NCBI GenBank assembly: GCA_001507425.1
Contig: LMAJ01000006.1
Coordinates: 148,573-212,572, forward strand
Length of the DNA stretch: 64,000 bases
Reading direction: 5' to 3'
DNA from: Flavobacteriaceae bacterium CRH
GTDB lineage: Bacteria > Bacteroidota > Bacteroidia > Flavobacteriales > Flavobacteriaceae
The notes below the pieces were generated by a model. It made no database searches. It was not told the origin of the DNA and saw nothing but the letters and a program-made list of their open reading frames with translations. This document shows positions 1 to 9,100 of the stretch, in pieces; the first letter of the stretch is position 1, and each line of letters opens with the position of its first letter. The translations under genes and the position numbers were made by a program.

Positions 1-386
1 GTGATTTGATTGCTCTGAAATCCTTAAATGTAAATTCTGAATATATAAATGGTTTTCAAAAACTAGGCTATAAAAATATTAAATTGGATGATTTGATTGC
101 TATGAAGTCCTTAAATATTACTACGGAATATGTAAAAGATTTTGAAAAAGCAGGATATAAAAACATAAAAACAGACGATTTAGTTGCTTTGAAATCACAA
201 AATATCACGTCAGATTTTATACTTCAATATAAAGAACTTGGTTTTGATAAGTTGAACATTGATGATGTTGTTGGGGCAAAAGCAGTAGGGGCAACGCCAT
301 CTTTTATTAAATCGATGAAAGGAAAAGGACACGATTTTAAAGATCTGGGCAAGTATATTGCATTGAAATCTGTTATAAGTAATTAA
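1..386 (+). CDS. 29-residue-repeat protein, C-terminal part (5' end outside window)
   Basis: The reading frame is open at the left edge, so only the C-terminus is present. It consists of about four 29-residue units with the pattern L-[IV]-A-x-K-S-x-N-[IV]-x-[ST]-x-[YF]-[IV] ... G-[YF]-x-[ND]-[IL]-x-x-D-D, ending in a shorter half-unit and a stop at 384-386. Repeats of this kind are often found as the C-terminal tail of BlaR1/M56-type metallopeptidase antirepressors in Bacteroidota; that parent identity is an inference because no catalytic domain is in the window. A strong terminator follows at about 463. Confidence 0.7.
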   Translation, partial: DLIALKSLNVNSEYINGFQKLGYKNIKLDDLIAMKSLNITTEYVKDFEKAGYKNIKTDDLVALKSQNITSDFILQYKELGFDKLNIDDVVGAKAVGATPSFIKSMKGKGHDFKDLGKYIALKSVISN

Positions 387-462
387 AATAAAACTAATTC
401 TTATGGCATTAAAGCTTTTTGAATTAGTTTGAACACACAATAAATCGAGTTGTAACGACTGT

Positions 463-495
463 AAAAAGCCCATTTTTTATGAAATGGGCTTTTTT
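463..495. terminator. Rho-independent terminator, bidirectional
   Basis: AAAAAGCCCATTT pairs with AAATGGGCTTTTT around a 6-nt loop. It ends the repeat-protein transcript and separates it from the sigma-factor operon. The rest of the 387-704 gap holds no gene I can support. Confidence 0.85.
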
Positions 496-704
496 ATGAT
501 TATTAAAAACATGGAATCGTCTGATACTAATGTTATTATTCGTTTTTTTTTAAGACGATATTTTATATTAAATTTTAAAAGAAATTTTCTGTTCTTTGCA
601 CCTTAAGATTTACTTAAGAAAACAAGTAAAATAGTCTAAACTGTCTGCTTAATACCACAATATTATTTTAGACATTGAGTTAAGACTAATTATCATTTTG
701 AGTT

Positions 705-1226
705 ATGGACAACAAAAAGTTTATATTAAGTTTAAAAAAAGGTAATGAGGCTTCTTTCAAACAAGCTTACTTAAATTACTATGACAAACTGATAAACATT
801 GCCAGACGCTTTGATTTTACTGTTCTCACGCCACAAGATTTTGTTCAGGAAACTTTTTTAAGGCTTTATAATAAAAGAGAATTGCTAAACGAAGATGTTT
901 TGTTTGATAAACAATTGTTTACGATTTGCAAAAACATCATTATCAATCATGTAAACAGAGAAAACAAAATAATTCAGCTTGATACTTTACCCCCAGAAAT
1001 AGAGCAGGAGGATACAGAAACAATAATTTTTGAAGAAAGAAGAGAAAAATTATATAGTTTCATAAACTTGCTTCCTGAACAACAGCAAAAAATATTTACT
1101 TTACATAAACTGGAAAACCTTAGCTATAAGGAGATTGCAGCAATTACAGCACTTTCTGAAAAGACAATTGCCAATCATATTTATCTTGCCAGTAAATTTA
1201 TTAGAAAAAAAATCGAAGACCATTAG
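705..1226 (+). CDS. ECF-type RNA polymerase sigma factor
   Basis: A 173-residue sigma-70 family protein. Region 2 spans about residues 8-75 (YYDKLINIARRF ... DFVQETFLRLY, the usual core-binding/-10 recognition helices) and region 4 about 115-170 (LPEQQQKIFTLHKLENLSYKEIA, then a helix-turn-helix). Length is normal for Bacteroidota extracytoplasmic-function sigmas. It heads an apparent operon with a small protein, a FecR anti-sigma factor, a TonB receptor and a DUF4249 lipoprotein. This is the standard layout for ligand-sensing cell-surface signalling, in which receptor occupancy releases the sigma factor from FecR. The ligand cannot be read from sequence. Confidence 0.93.
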   Translation: MDNKKFILSLKKGNEASFKQAYLNYYDKLINIARRFDFTVLTPQDFVQETFLRLYNKRELLNEDVLFDKQLFTICKNIIINHVNRENKIIQLDTLPPEIEQEDTETIIFEERREKLYSFINLLPEQQQKIFTLHKLENLSYKEIAAITALSEKTIANHIYLASKFIRKKIEDH

Positions 1227-1271
1227 GAACTTTTATATTCTCGTTTGTTATAGATATAAACAGGAACATAA

Positions 1272-1481
1272 ATGCATATTGAGTCTTATAAAACGGATGT
1301 TACAACCAAGGAAGATGCAAACTTTATTGTAGTGCTTCTGCAGTTTATCATTTCTGATTGTATCATGAATTTTGATTTAGATGATTGTAATCACATTCTA
1401 AGAATCGAAACCAACAGGGATATTAAAGAAATGGTTTATGGTGTTTTTAATAAACAAGGATTTAATTGTCAAAAACTTTAA
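1272..1481 (+). CDS. Small protein between sigma factor and anti-sigma factor
   Basis: A 69-residue protein starting at an ATG 45 nt after the sigma-factor stop and ending 11 nt before the anti-sigma start. It carries an F-D-L-D-D-C-x-x-I-L-R-I-E core and ends with G-F-x-C-x-x-L. This resembles small ferredoxin-fold (HMA-like) proteins of Bacteroidota with one conserved Cys in mid-chain and one near the C-terminus; the family assignment is by eye. Two Cys plus tight packing between sigma and FecR suggest a role linked to the switch, perhaps metal or redox sensing, but this is inference. Confidence 0.65.
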   Translation: MHIESYKTDVTTKEDANFIVVLLQFIISDCIMNFDLDDCNHILRIETNRDIKEMVYGVFNKQGFNCQKL

Positions 1482-1492
1482 CGCTCAAAGCT

Positions 1493-2335
1493 ATGGACGA
1501 AAAGAAATTAGAAGATCAATTAAAAAAGATTTGGGATGAAAATCCCGCGTCACATTCTAATGATGAAAAAGAAGCTTCGTGGGAGCAATTCCAATCAAAA
1601 GCATTTTATTCAAAAAAACAAAAATTTAAAGCTTGGCGTTATTATGCAGCCGCTGCCGTTTTGATTTTTGCACTTGCTGGAACCGCAATTTATTTTAATA
1701 ATGATGCTTTTGGCAACGGTTTTTATCTTACTGATACTACGATCGAAAATACTACTGCAGCATTAAAAACCGTGATTTTACCAGATAGCTCGCGAGTAGA
1801 ACTGAGCCCGAATTCTAAAATCGTATACGCCGGTAATTTCTCTGACAATAGAAAAGTAGAAGTTAACGGTGAAGCTTATTTTAAAGTCAAAAAAGATAAA
1901 AAACATCCTTTTGAAGTACTTTGTAATGAAACGACAACGAAAGTTTTAGGCACTTCATTTACTGTAACAGGATATACTCAAAAAGAAGTAGCTGTTGAGC
2001 TTTATGAAGGCAGCGTTGAAATGAGTATTAAAAACCAGAGTAAAAAATGGATACTAAAACCCGGCGAAAAATTTACTTATGGAAACCAAACTGCTTTAGT
2101 AACAGATTTTAACCGATTTGTAGATTTTGATAATGAAAAACTGAGCGTTATCAGCACTTATATTGAATCTAATTATGGTTATAAAGTAAGTATTCCTGAG
2201 GAATATTCTAATCAAAAAATCACAATCCGAATAAATAAAAAGGAAGATTTAAAAACAATTACACAATTAATATCAGAAATGTATAACCTAAACTATGAAG
2301 TAAATGAAAAATTAAAACAGATTACTTTTCAATAG
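1493..2335 (+). CDS. FecR-family anti-sigma factor
   Basis: A 280-residue protein with a cytoplasmic N-terminal part (about 1-48), one transmembrane helix (about 51-68), a periplasmic FecR domain (about 95-190, with LPDSSRVELSPNSK and GEAYFKV motifs typical of the family) and a C-terminal DUF4974-like domain (about 210-280). I place the start at the ATG at 1493 rather than the in-frame TTG at 1466, which would overlap the preceding small gene. It should hold the neighbouring ECF sigma at the membrane and receive the signal from the TonB receptor's N-terminal STN domain. Confidence 0.92.
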   Translation: MDEKKLEDQLKKIWDENPASHSNDEKEASWEQFQSKAFYSKKQKFKAWRYYAAAAVLIFALAGTAIYFNNDAFGNGFYLTDTTIENTTAALKTVILPDSSRVELSPNSKIVYAGNFSDNRKVEVNGEAYFKVKKDKKHPFEVLCNETTTKVLGTSFTVTGYTQKEVAVELYEGSVEMSIKNQSKKWILKPGEKFTYGNQTALVTDFNRFVDFDNEKLSVISTYIESNYGYKVSIPEEYSNQKITIRINKKEDLKTITQLISEMYNLNYEVNEKLKQITFQ

Positions 2336-2342
2336 AAAAGAA

Positions 2343-2406
2343 AAGGATGCACTAGCCGCGAAACTAAACATCCTTCCCATAGTTACAGGACAGTAAAGTA
2401 CTGTCC
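2343..2406 (+). promoter_or_regulatory. Two hairpins in the fecR-receptor gap
   Basis: The 102-nt gap contains AAGGATG (2343-2349) pairing with CATCCTT (2369-2375), and GGACAGTA (2388-2395) pairing with TACTGTCC (2399-2406) around a 3-nt loop. Neither hairpin has a following T-run, so they are not simple terminators. They may set receptor level relative to the sigma/FecR pair by processing or mRNA stability, which is inference. Confidence 0.5.
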
Positions 2407-2437
2407 CATTTAATAATATTCAAAAATACAAAATTTC

Positions 2438-5053
2438 ATGAAGCATATAATTTCAGCATGCTTTTTTTTATTCAGTTTGTGTATGTTCTCCCAAAATGTA
2501 TCTGTAACTGTAGATCAAACGGTAACATTAAAAGAATTATTTAAACAAATTGAAAATCAAACCGACTTTAAATTTGCTTTTACAGATCAAATTGATACCA
2601 ATCAAAAATATTTTACCCAAAAGAATACTTATAGCAATATTCAGATTAAAGAGCTTATTAGCGAACTGAACAAGAACAAATTGATTCAGTTTTCGATTGT
2701 AGGAAATAATGTTTTTGTAAAGCAAAAATCTTCATCAAAAGGCACTAAAAAAAAAAGTAAGTTAACGGGGCAGGTTCTTGACGACAACAGAGAAGCCGTT
2801 ATTGGTGCGAATGTTTATGTTAAAGAAATCGCAACTGGCGCTACAACAGACAGAAACGGAATGTTTGCCATAGAGTTGAATAAAGGAACTTATACTGTTT
2901 TGGTGAGTTATGTGGGTTTTAAAAACATCGAAAAAGAAATTACAGTTTCAGATGATACCAAAATTGATTTTAATATGCTGGCTGACAGTCAGCAACTAGA
3001 TCAGGTAATAATCACAAACTCTAAAGCTGTTGATGTCAGGAATACTCAAATGAGCGTTAATAAACTCTCTATGGAAGAAATTAAAAGAATTCCGGCTGCT
3101 ATGGGGGAGCCGGATCCTTTAAAATCGATATTAACATTGCCGGGAGTTACCAATGCAGGAGAACTTTCTTCGGGTTTTAATGTCCGTGGAGGTGCAGCAG
3201 ATCAAAATTTGATTCTTTTAGACGGCGCACCCGTTTATGGTGACTCGCACATGTTTGGTTTTTTCTCTGTTTTTAATGCAGATGCAATCAGCGGACTTGA
3301 TTTATATAAAGGCGGAATTCCGTCTAAATTTGGCGGAAGGGTTTCTTCTGTTCTTGATGTTACCCAGCAAATTGGAGATTTTGAAGATTATAAGATAAAC
3401 GGTGGTATTGGTTTGATATCAAGTCGTTTATTGGTTCAGGGGCCAATTCAGAAAGATAAAGGTTCTTTTCTTATAGCTGGCCGTACATCGTATGCGCATT
3501 TATTTTTAAAGCTTAATGATAACAGTAATTCGGCAAAGTTTTATGATATTAATGCTAAACTTAATTATCGTTTGGGCACCAATAACTCTATTGCTTTTTC
3601 AGGATATTTTGGAAGCGATGTTTTTGCTATTGATAACCGCTTTGATTCTACTTTTGGAAATACAATGGGAATCTTAAGCTGGAAACATAAATTTTCGGAT
3701 CAGCTGAATACAAATTTAGCTGTTTTTTACAGCGATTATAAATTTACCCTTGCGTTGCCTACAGAATTTTTTGACTGGAACAATAAGATTTCGAGCTATG
3801 GTCTTAAGTATGCCTGGAATCATTCGGTATCAGAAAAAATTAAACTTAACTACGGAATAGACGGTCAGTATTATAATTTTAATCCGGGTACCGTAAAGCC
3901 TACAAGTGCAGAGTCACCGTTTAATTACAAACAGCTGGATAAAAAATATGCTTTCGAATCGTCTGTTTATCTTGATTTCGAACATCAGCTTACAGAGAAA
4001 CTGAATCTTCGATACGGACTTCGTTATAGTATGTTTTATCGTTTAGGCGGAGAAGAAATCAGTACGTATGAAAATGGACAGGCAGTGGTGTATAATCCAC
4101 TATATAATATTTATGAAGAAGGAACTCCAATAGGAACTGTATCTTATAAAAGTGGAGAAACGATAAGTAAATTTAATAATCTGGAACCGCGCGCGGCATT
4201 GTCGTATGCTTTTAACAACAATACTTCAGTAAAGGCAAGTTATAACAGAATGGCGCAATACATTCATATGTTATCCAATACCCAGTTTCCATTGCCAATG
4301 ACGATCTGGACACCAAGCGGACCTTTTACAAAACCGCAGCTTTTGGATCAGTATGCGATCGGGTATTTTAAGAATTTTAAAGATGGCGATTATTCTTTTG
4401 AAGGGGAACTTTTTTATAAAAATATTAAAAATCGTATTGATTATATTGATGGTGCAGATATATTAGCAAACAATAATATCGAACAGGTTATTTTGAATGG
4501 TAAAGCCAGATCGTATGGTATGGAATTATTATTTAGAAAAAATACCGGAAATTTTACCGGATGGGTTTCATATACTTTATCGAGAGCTGAACAAAAAACT
4601 CCCGGAAGAACACCCGAAGAACCTGGTATTGCAAATGGTAAATGGTATTTGTCAGGATATGATAAACTGCATAATTTAAATATTGTTGGAAGTTACCTCT
4701 ATAGTCCGAAATGGTCTTTTAATGCGAATTTTGCATTGCAGTCAGGCCAGCCGGTAACGTATGCAAATGGATATTATGAATTTGGAGGCATTAATATTCC
4801 TAATTTTTCGTTGCGAAACGAAAACAGGCTTCCACTTTTTCATCACTTAGATCTGGCAGCGACTTATACGCCAAAACCGGATAAAAAGAAAGGATGGCAG
4901 AGCTATTGGGTATTTAGTATCTATAATATTTACAACAGAAAAAACGCCGCTTCGATGACATTTCAAACAAATGATGATACAGGAGCGAATGAAACCACGA
5001 GACTTTCTATTTTTGGGATAGTTCCTGGTATTTCGTATAATTTTAAATTTTAA
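2438..5053 (+). CDS. TonB-dependent outer-membrane receptor with STN signalling domain
   Basis: An 871-residue receptor. A signal peptide (about 1-18) is followed by an STN/secretin-like domain (about 20-95), a carboxypeptidase-D regulatory-like beta domain (about 106-185, GQVLDDNREAVIGANVY), a TonB plug (about 200-310, with SGFNVRGGAADQNLILLDG) and a 22-strand barrel ending in the terminal aromatic KF. The STN domain is the part that talks to FecR in transducer-type receptors. Its stop overlaps the start of the DUF4249 gene by one base, so the two are translationally coupled. The substrate is unknown. Confidence 0.93.
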   Translation: MKHIISACFFLFSLCMFSQNVSVTVDQTVTLKELFKQIENQTDFKFAFTDQIDTNQKYFTQKNTYSNIQIKELISELNKNKLIQFSIVGNNVFVKQKSSSKGTKKKSKLTGQVLDDNREAVIGANVYVKEIATGATTDRNGMFAIELNKGTYTVLVSYVGFKNIEKEITVSDDTKIDFNMLADSQQLDQVIITNSKAVDVRNTQMSVNKLSMEEIKRIPAAMGEPDPLKSILTLPGVTNAGELSSGFNVRGGAADQNLILLDGAPVYGDSHMFGFFSVFNADAISGLDLYKGGIPSKFGGRVSSVLDVTQQIGDFEDYKINGGIGLISSRLLVQGPIQKDKGSFLIAGRTSYAHLFLKLNDNSNSAKFYDINAKLNYRLGTNNSIAFSGYFGSDVFAIDNRFDSTFGNTMGILSWKHKFSDQLNTNLAVFYSDYKFTLALPTEFFDWNNKISSYGLKYAWNHSVSEKIKLNYGIDGQYYNFNPGTVKPTSAESPFNYKQLDKKYAFESSVYLDFEHQLTEKLNLRYGLRYSMFYRLGGEEISTYENGQAVVYNPLYNIYEEGTPIGTVSYKSGETISKFNNLEPRAALSYAFNNNTSVKASYNRMAQYIHMLSNTQFPLPMTIWTPSGPFTKPQLLDQYAIGYFKNFKDGDYSFEGELFYKNIKNRIDYIDGADILANNNIEQVILNGKARSYGMELLFRKNTGNFTGWVSYTLSRAEQKTPGRTPEEPGIANGKWYLSGYDKLHNLNIVGSYLYSPKWSFNANFALQSGQPVTYANGYYEFGGINIPNFSLRNENRLPLFHHLDLAATYTPKPDKKKGWQSYWVFSIYNIYNRKNAASMTFQTNDDTGANETTRLSIFGIVPGISYNFKF

Positions 5054-5901
5054 TGAATATGCAAAGGATTGAGAAATATACTTTTAAAAATAAAGCATTA
5101 GCCTTATTAAGTCTTCTATTTGTATTGTTTTTATCTTCTTGTGAAGATGTTGTGCAACTTGATTTAGAAACTGGTGAAACAAAAATGGTTATCGATGCAG
5201 AAATTATATGGCAAAAAGGAACAACCGGTAATGAGCAGGTTATAAAAATAAGTAAAACCGCGCCATACTATAATAACACCACACCAAAAGTTTCAGGAGC
5301 TCAGGTAAAAGTGGTAAACAGTAATGGAGATGTGTTTACTTTTAACGAGACAGAACCGGGTTCTTATGTTTGTACTAATTTTGTTCCCGTTTTAGATATG
5401 GATTATACACTTTCTGTAGTGGCAGAAGGACAAAGTTTTACAGCAGTAGAAAAACTCACTTCAGTAGCGCCAATTGACAGGGTAGAACAAGAGATACATA
5501 AAGATGGAGTAGGAGAGGAAACAATTGAGGTGTTATTTTATTATAAAGACCCGATTGATCAGGCCAATTATTATCTGACAGATTATAAAAGTTCATTTCT
5601 TCTTTTTCCGGAATACGAACTAACAGATGATGAACTATATAATGGAAATGAAATAAAAGAAAGATTTGACGACGAGGATAAAATAAAACCGGGAACCGTT
5701 ATTGACATTACACATCGCGGCATTTCTAAAAGCTTTTATAATTATATGAAATTAATTTTAGAAATATACGGAGGAAGCCCTTTTTCTATTCCTCCCGGAA
5801 ATATTAGAGGTAACATCATAAATACAAGTGATTCTAATAATTTTGCTTTTGGTTATTTCAGGCTTTGTGAATCAAATAAAGTTTCGTACACGGTTAAATA
5901 A
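5053..5901 (+). CDS. DUF4249 family lipoprotein, partner of the TonB receptor
   Basis: A 282-residue lipoprotein whose signal peptide ends in LSS-C30. The mature start (CEDVVQLDL, then MVIDAEI) and the body (PYYNNTTPKVSGAQVKV; GSYV; YTLSV) match DUF4249, a Bacteroidota family almost always encoded next to a TonB receptor. The TAATG overlap with the receptor stop supports a receptor-lipoprotein complex analogous to SusCD, probably on the outer-membrane surface. It is the last gene of the operon. Confidence 0.88.
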   Translation: MNMQRIEKYTFKNKALALLSLLFVLFLSSCEDVVQLDLETGETKMVIDAEIIWQKGTTGNEQVIKISKTAPYYNNTTPKVSGAQVKVVNSNGDVFTFNETEPGSYVCTNFVPVLDMDYTLSVVAEGQSFTAVEKLTSVAPIDRVEQEIHKDGVGEETIEVLFYYKDPIDQANYYLTDYKSSFLLFPEYELTDDELYNGNEIKERFDDEDKIKPGTVIDITHRGISKSFYNYMKLILEIYGGSPFSIPPGNIRGNIINTSDSNNFAFGYFRLCESNKVSYTVK

Positions 5902-5929
5902 GATTTTAATTGATTGTTGATTTATAAAA

Positions 5930-5965
5930 ACATCTGACATAAATATTGATGTCAGGTGTTTTTTT
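5930..5965 (+). terminator. Terminator of the sigma/receptor operon
   Basis: ACATCTGACAT pairs with ATGTCAGGTGT across an 8-nt loop, one G-T pair, followed by seven T. It lies 28 nt after the DUF4249 stop. Confidence 0.85.
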
Positions 5966-6000
5966 ACGTTTCTAAGAAAACGGTAGAATTGCAACTAGTA

Positions 6001-7053
6001 TTAAGGCTGGTTGTTTTTAAATTTTATTTTACTTAAATTAATAGTATCAGGTTTTTGAATGTTCATTTCGTATGATACTTCTATTTCATCTTTAGATATA
6101 AATTCTATTGTTTTATTACATCCCGAAGAACACGATTCTACAATAATTGGAAAATATAGTTTTTTATTTTTATCATATCCGATAACATTATGACGAAAAT
6201 AGGTAACAATTTTAAAGTCATTATTTTCAGTCACCTGATCTTTATCATAAAGTCCGGAAAATTGAAACAGATTTTCTTTGTAATAAGTACTTTTTATAAA
6301 ATCAGAATTTTTATTTGCATTATTATCCAAATGCCATTTTTGTTCGTAATTCTTATAATAATTAATGTCTTTTTCTTCTCCGGTTGGATTGTAAACCCAT
6401 TTATTTTGATTAGCAAATAGATATAATTCTTTCTTTATAGCTAAGTTTGATTCTAACGCTTCATTTTTTAAGAATCCTCCATCTATACATTCTTCGCATC
6501 TTAATGTTACTTCGCCAACATATTTTAAGGTGTAAAATTTTAAAGTAACAGTATTTACCATAATAAAACTCAAAATATATTCAGGATCTCCGTTGCCTTG
6601 AGGAGATTCCATTACTGCAAATAGAAAATAATCTACACCATCAATTTTTTTTCTTAAGAAACTGTTTTTATCAATATTTATATAATAAAATTCATCTGAA
6701 AGCAAGATTTCCTTTTGAATAAGTTTCTGGCTTTCTTTATTTTTTTTGAACTTTGAAACACTAATAGAATTGCTGTCGCCCACAAGTAAAAATTTATCAT
6801 TGTCGCTAACTTCACTGCCTGAAAGTTCAGTTATTTCGGTATTGTCCTGATTATTAAAAGAGAATAAAGTTGTGGTTTTTTTTATTTCCTTGCTATTTTC
6901 TTTCGTCTTTGGTTGTACGTCTTTCTTGTTTATTTCGTGGTCAGATTTTTTTTTGTCATTATTGCAAGAATAAAGAGTGATGATAGATAAAAAAAATACA
7001 GCTAGTTGGTTTTTAATGGCTTTCAATTGATTTTTGGTTTTTGGTCTCAGCAA
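6001..7053 (-). CDS. Hypothetical lipoprotein
   Basis: 350 residues with a hydrophobic signal segment and lipobox LYS-C30, then a Lys/Asn/Glu-rich linker (about 31-65). No enzyme motif is visible. A Cys pair (R-C-E-E-C, about residue 185) and a C-S-S-G-C motif near 310 could form disulfides in the periplasm. It stands alone and is divergent from the gene at 7241. I do not recognise the family. Confidence 0.7.
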   Translation of the reverse strand: MLRPKTKNQLKAIKNQLAVFFLSIITLYSCNNDKKKSDHEINKKDVQPKTKENSKEIKKTTTLFSFNNQDNTEITELSGSEVSDNDKFLLVGDSNSISVSKFKKNKESQKLIQKEILLSDEFYYINIDKNSFLRKKIDGVDYFLFAVMESPQGNGDPEYILSFIMVNTVTLKFYTLKYVGEVTLRCEECIDGGFLKNEALESNLAIKKELYLFANQNKWVYNPTGEEKDINYYKNYEQKWHLDNNANKNSDFIKSTYYKENLFQFSGLYDKDQVTENNDFKIVTYFRHNVIGYDKNKKLYFPIIVESCSSGCNKTIEFISKDEIEVSYEMNIQKPDTINLSKIKFKNNQP

Positions 7054-7240
7054 GATAAAATTTATTTTATAATTTAAATAGAGTATTTAAATCTTCTTAT
7101 AAATGAATTTTCAGATTTCATAATTACTTCTTTGTTATATCTTGAAATCGATAAATAAAATTTGCTAGTTTTACTTTAAAAATAATACGCGAATTATTGC
7201 AGAATATAACAAAAGAATAAATTTTTAAAGAATAAAATAT

Positions 7241-7684
7241 ATGTGCGAAACAGGAAAAGAGATTAAACTTTGTACGTGTGTTCCAAACGGGATGAATAGG
7301 ATTGTGCACAACAAAAAATCCCGAAGATTTAAAAATTTGCCTAAAGAATTTACATGGACATTAAGAAAATATGTAGGTTATAGTGATTGTATGATGGACG
7401 GAATGATAATTTTTCCACTCGATGTGATATCAGAAGATCTAACAACGGAAAGAATGCTTGTCGATCTTAATGATAGAAATTGTTTTGATTTTGATTATGT
7501 GCCTAATGAAGGTGATAATCTTCAAATTTTTACTCCGCAAAAGTACTCAACACAGTTTTTATCCTTCATTTATCGAAATGGAGAATGGATAGCTGACTAT
7601 TATAATGGTTTCAGAGATGCGACTGAAAAAATAAATTATGGAAAAGTATATTTTGACGAAAAAACCGAAACTAAAAATGATTAA
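7241..7684 (+). CDS. Hypothetical cytoplasmic protein
   Basis: 147 residues, no signal peptide. The N-terminus has a Cys cluster (C2, then L-C-T-C at about 11-13) and a basic stretch; the rest is rich in aromatics and acids (LRKYVGYSDCMMDGM ... RNCFDFDYVPNEGDNLQI). The next gene starts inside its last codons (7677), so the two are probably co-translated. Function unknown; the Cys cluster could bind metal. Confidence 0.6.
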   Translation: MCETGKEIKLCTCVPNGMNRIVHNKKSRRFKNLPKEFTWTLRKYVGYSDCMMDGMIIFPLDVISEDLTTERMLVDLNDRNCFDFDYVPNEGDNLQIFTPQKYSTQFLSFIYRNGEWIADYYNGFRDATEKINYGKVYFDEKTETKND

Positions 7685-8138
7685 AAAAACACTATTTCTA
7701 CTAATAACTACATTAATATTAGCAAGTTGTAAACATCAAAACGATGAGAATAAATCTATAAATGCAAAAAGCAATAATAGTGCAAAGAAGATCGAAAAAC
7801 CTAAAAAACTCCTTTTCAAATGCAAAGAAAATGATAACGGTATTTCCAGATATGATGATCCTCTCAACAGAACATGTGTTTGTAATGAAACCACATTCAA
7901 CCCTGCATATGAAATATTTTATAATGAGTCACCTGATTACATACAAAAAGACTTATTGAAAAAATTGCCACAGAAAGATTTCGTATGGAAATCTCCTGAT
8001 GCAGAGGTTACTTATAGTTGGATTATGCAGGATACATTAAAGATAAACATGTTTTATCAAGGAGGTGAAAATAATTACGTTTTTTATAAAAACAATAATA
8101 ATAAAATTGAATTTAAGGAATATTTATCGCTGCCGTAA
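7677..8138 (+). CDS. Small hypothetical lipoprotein
   Basis: The chosen ATG at 7677 gives a clean lipoprotein signal, MIKKTLFLL...LAS-C18, in a 153-residue product; an upstream in-frame ATG at 7638 would bury the signal. It overlaps the preceding gene by 8 nt. After a Lys/Asn-rich linker come two Cys (C-K-E and R-T-C-V-C-N). No catalytic motif is visible. Confidence 0.65.
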   Translation: MIKKTLFLLITTLILASCKHQNDENKSINAKSNNSAKKIEKPKKLLFKCKENDNGISRYDDPLNRTCVCNETTFNPAYEIFYNESPDYIQKDLLKKLPQKDFVWKSPDAEVTYSWIMQDTLKINMFYQGGENNYVFYKNNNNKIEFKEYLSLP

Positions 8139-8268
8139 TTTTAGATTTAATCATAGCTAAAAACATAAAAATCTAAGCCACCAAGAAGTATGGTTTTAAA
8201 TGTATTGTCTTTTTGCCGGATAAGGATTCTTCTTTCAGGAAATTTTAGGTTTTTTTGAATATGCCGTT

Positions 8269-9066
8269 TTATCTTTTGGTTTGTTTCATAATTTCTTGTA
8301 ATGTCAGCCATTGATCATTTTTACTATCCACATTACCACTTTCTTGGGTATGATGTCCTGTGAAAAAGAATATAGGTATTTGCTTTTGAAATTCATGATG
8401 ATCTTCATCATTTCCATCTCTGATTATTTTATGGTTTAATGAACAAAATAATTCAATGTCTTTTCCTCCTTTTTTTCTTACTTTTATATCATGTATATCC
8501 CAGGCATAACCCCAGTATCTTTGCTTATTTTCAATTATAACCGGATTTATATAAAGCAGTGTTGTATCTTTTCCTGTCAATAAATTTTGGTCATTAAAAC
8601 TAAAACTCGAAAATTCTGAGTCTCCAACTGCTTCAAATATTTCAGGTTCAGGATCGTTATCTAAATTAACAAACCAACGATAGTAAAAACCATCTGTATA
8701 ATATTTTTCTTTTTTAATAGTTTTGAAATCTGACGAAATCCAATATTCGTTTCCAATACCTAATGTGTCTACTGCAGTTTTGCAGATATAATCTGGAATT
8801 TCGTCTCCTGTAAAATCAATTGTCTCTGCACTCTCAATCTTTTCTTTAATACATTCTCTAAGTTTATCTGTAACAGGAGTTTCTTTTGATTTTACAAGAT
8901 AAAGGGCTGTAAACGCTTTTGATGTATCAGCAATTTCAGATTCTATATTTGTTGTTTTTGGCTCAATTGTATCTAGGTTTACAGATTTGGTTTTTGACTT
9001 TAAAGTGTCTTTACAGGAAATTAAAAGTCCGGTTAAAATAACAAATACTATAAATTTAAGGGTCAT
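8269..9066 (-). CDS. Hypothetical lipoprotein
   Basis: 265 residues; signal peptide ending LIS-C18. The body (DFTGDEIPDYIC ... NLDNDPEPEIFEAVGD) resembles FG-GAP/VCBS-like calcium-binding stretches with D-x-D-x-D/E spacing, so a surface beta-propeller-like or calcium-binding role is possible; this is inference. It lies downstream of, and may be co-transcribed with, the DUF6882-like gene. Confidence 0.65.
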   Translation of the reverse strand: MTLKFIVFVILTGLLISCKDTLKSKTKSVNLDTIEPKTTNIESEIADTSKAFTALYLVKSKETPVTDKLRECIKEKIESAETIDFTGDEIPDYICKTAVDTLGIGNEYWISSDFKTIKKEKYYTDGFYYRWFVNLDNDPEPEIFEAVGDSEFSSFSFNDQNLLTGKDTTLLYINPVIIENKQRYWGYAWDIHDIKVRKKGGKDIELFCSLNHKIIRDGNDEDHHEFQKQIPIFFFTGHHTQESGNVDSKNDQWLTLQEIMKQTKR

Positions 9067-9100
9067 TAATTTTCTAGTTTTAATGTGATCTTGCGTTACT

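Noticed and set aside
1135..1332. 65-codon frame across the sigma-factor end
   Set aside because: Out-of-frame shadow of sigma region 4; the ATG at 1272 in another frame gives the better small protein.
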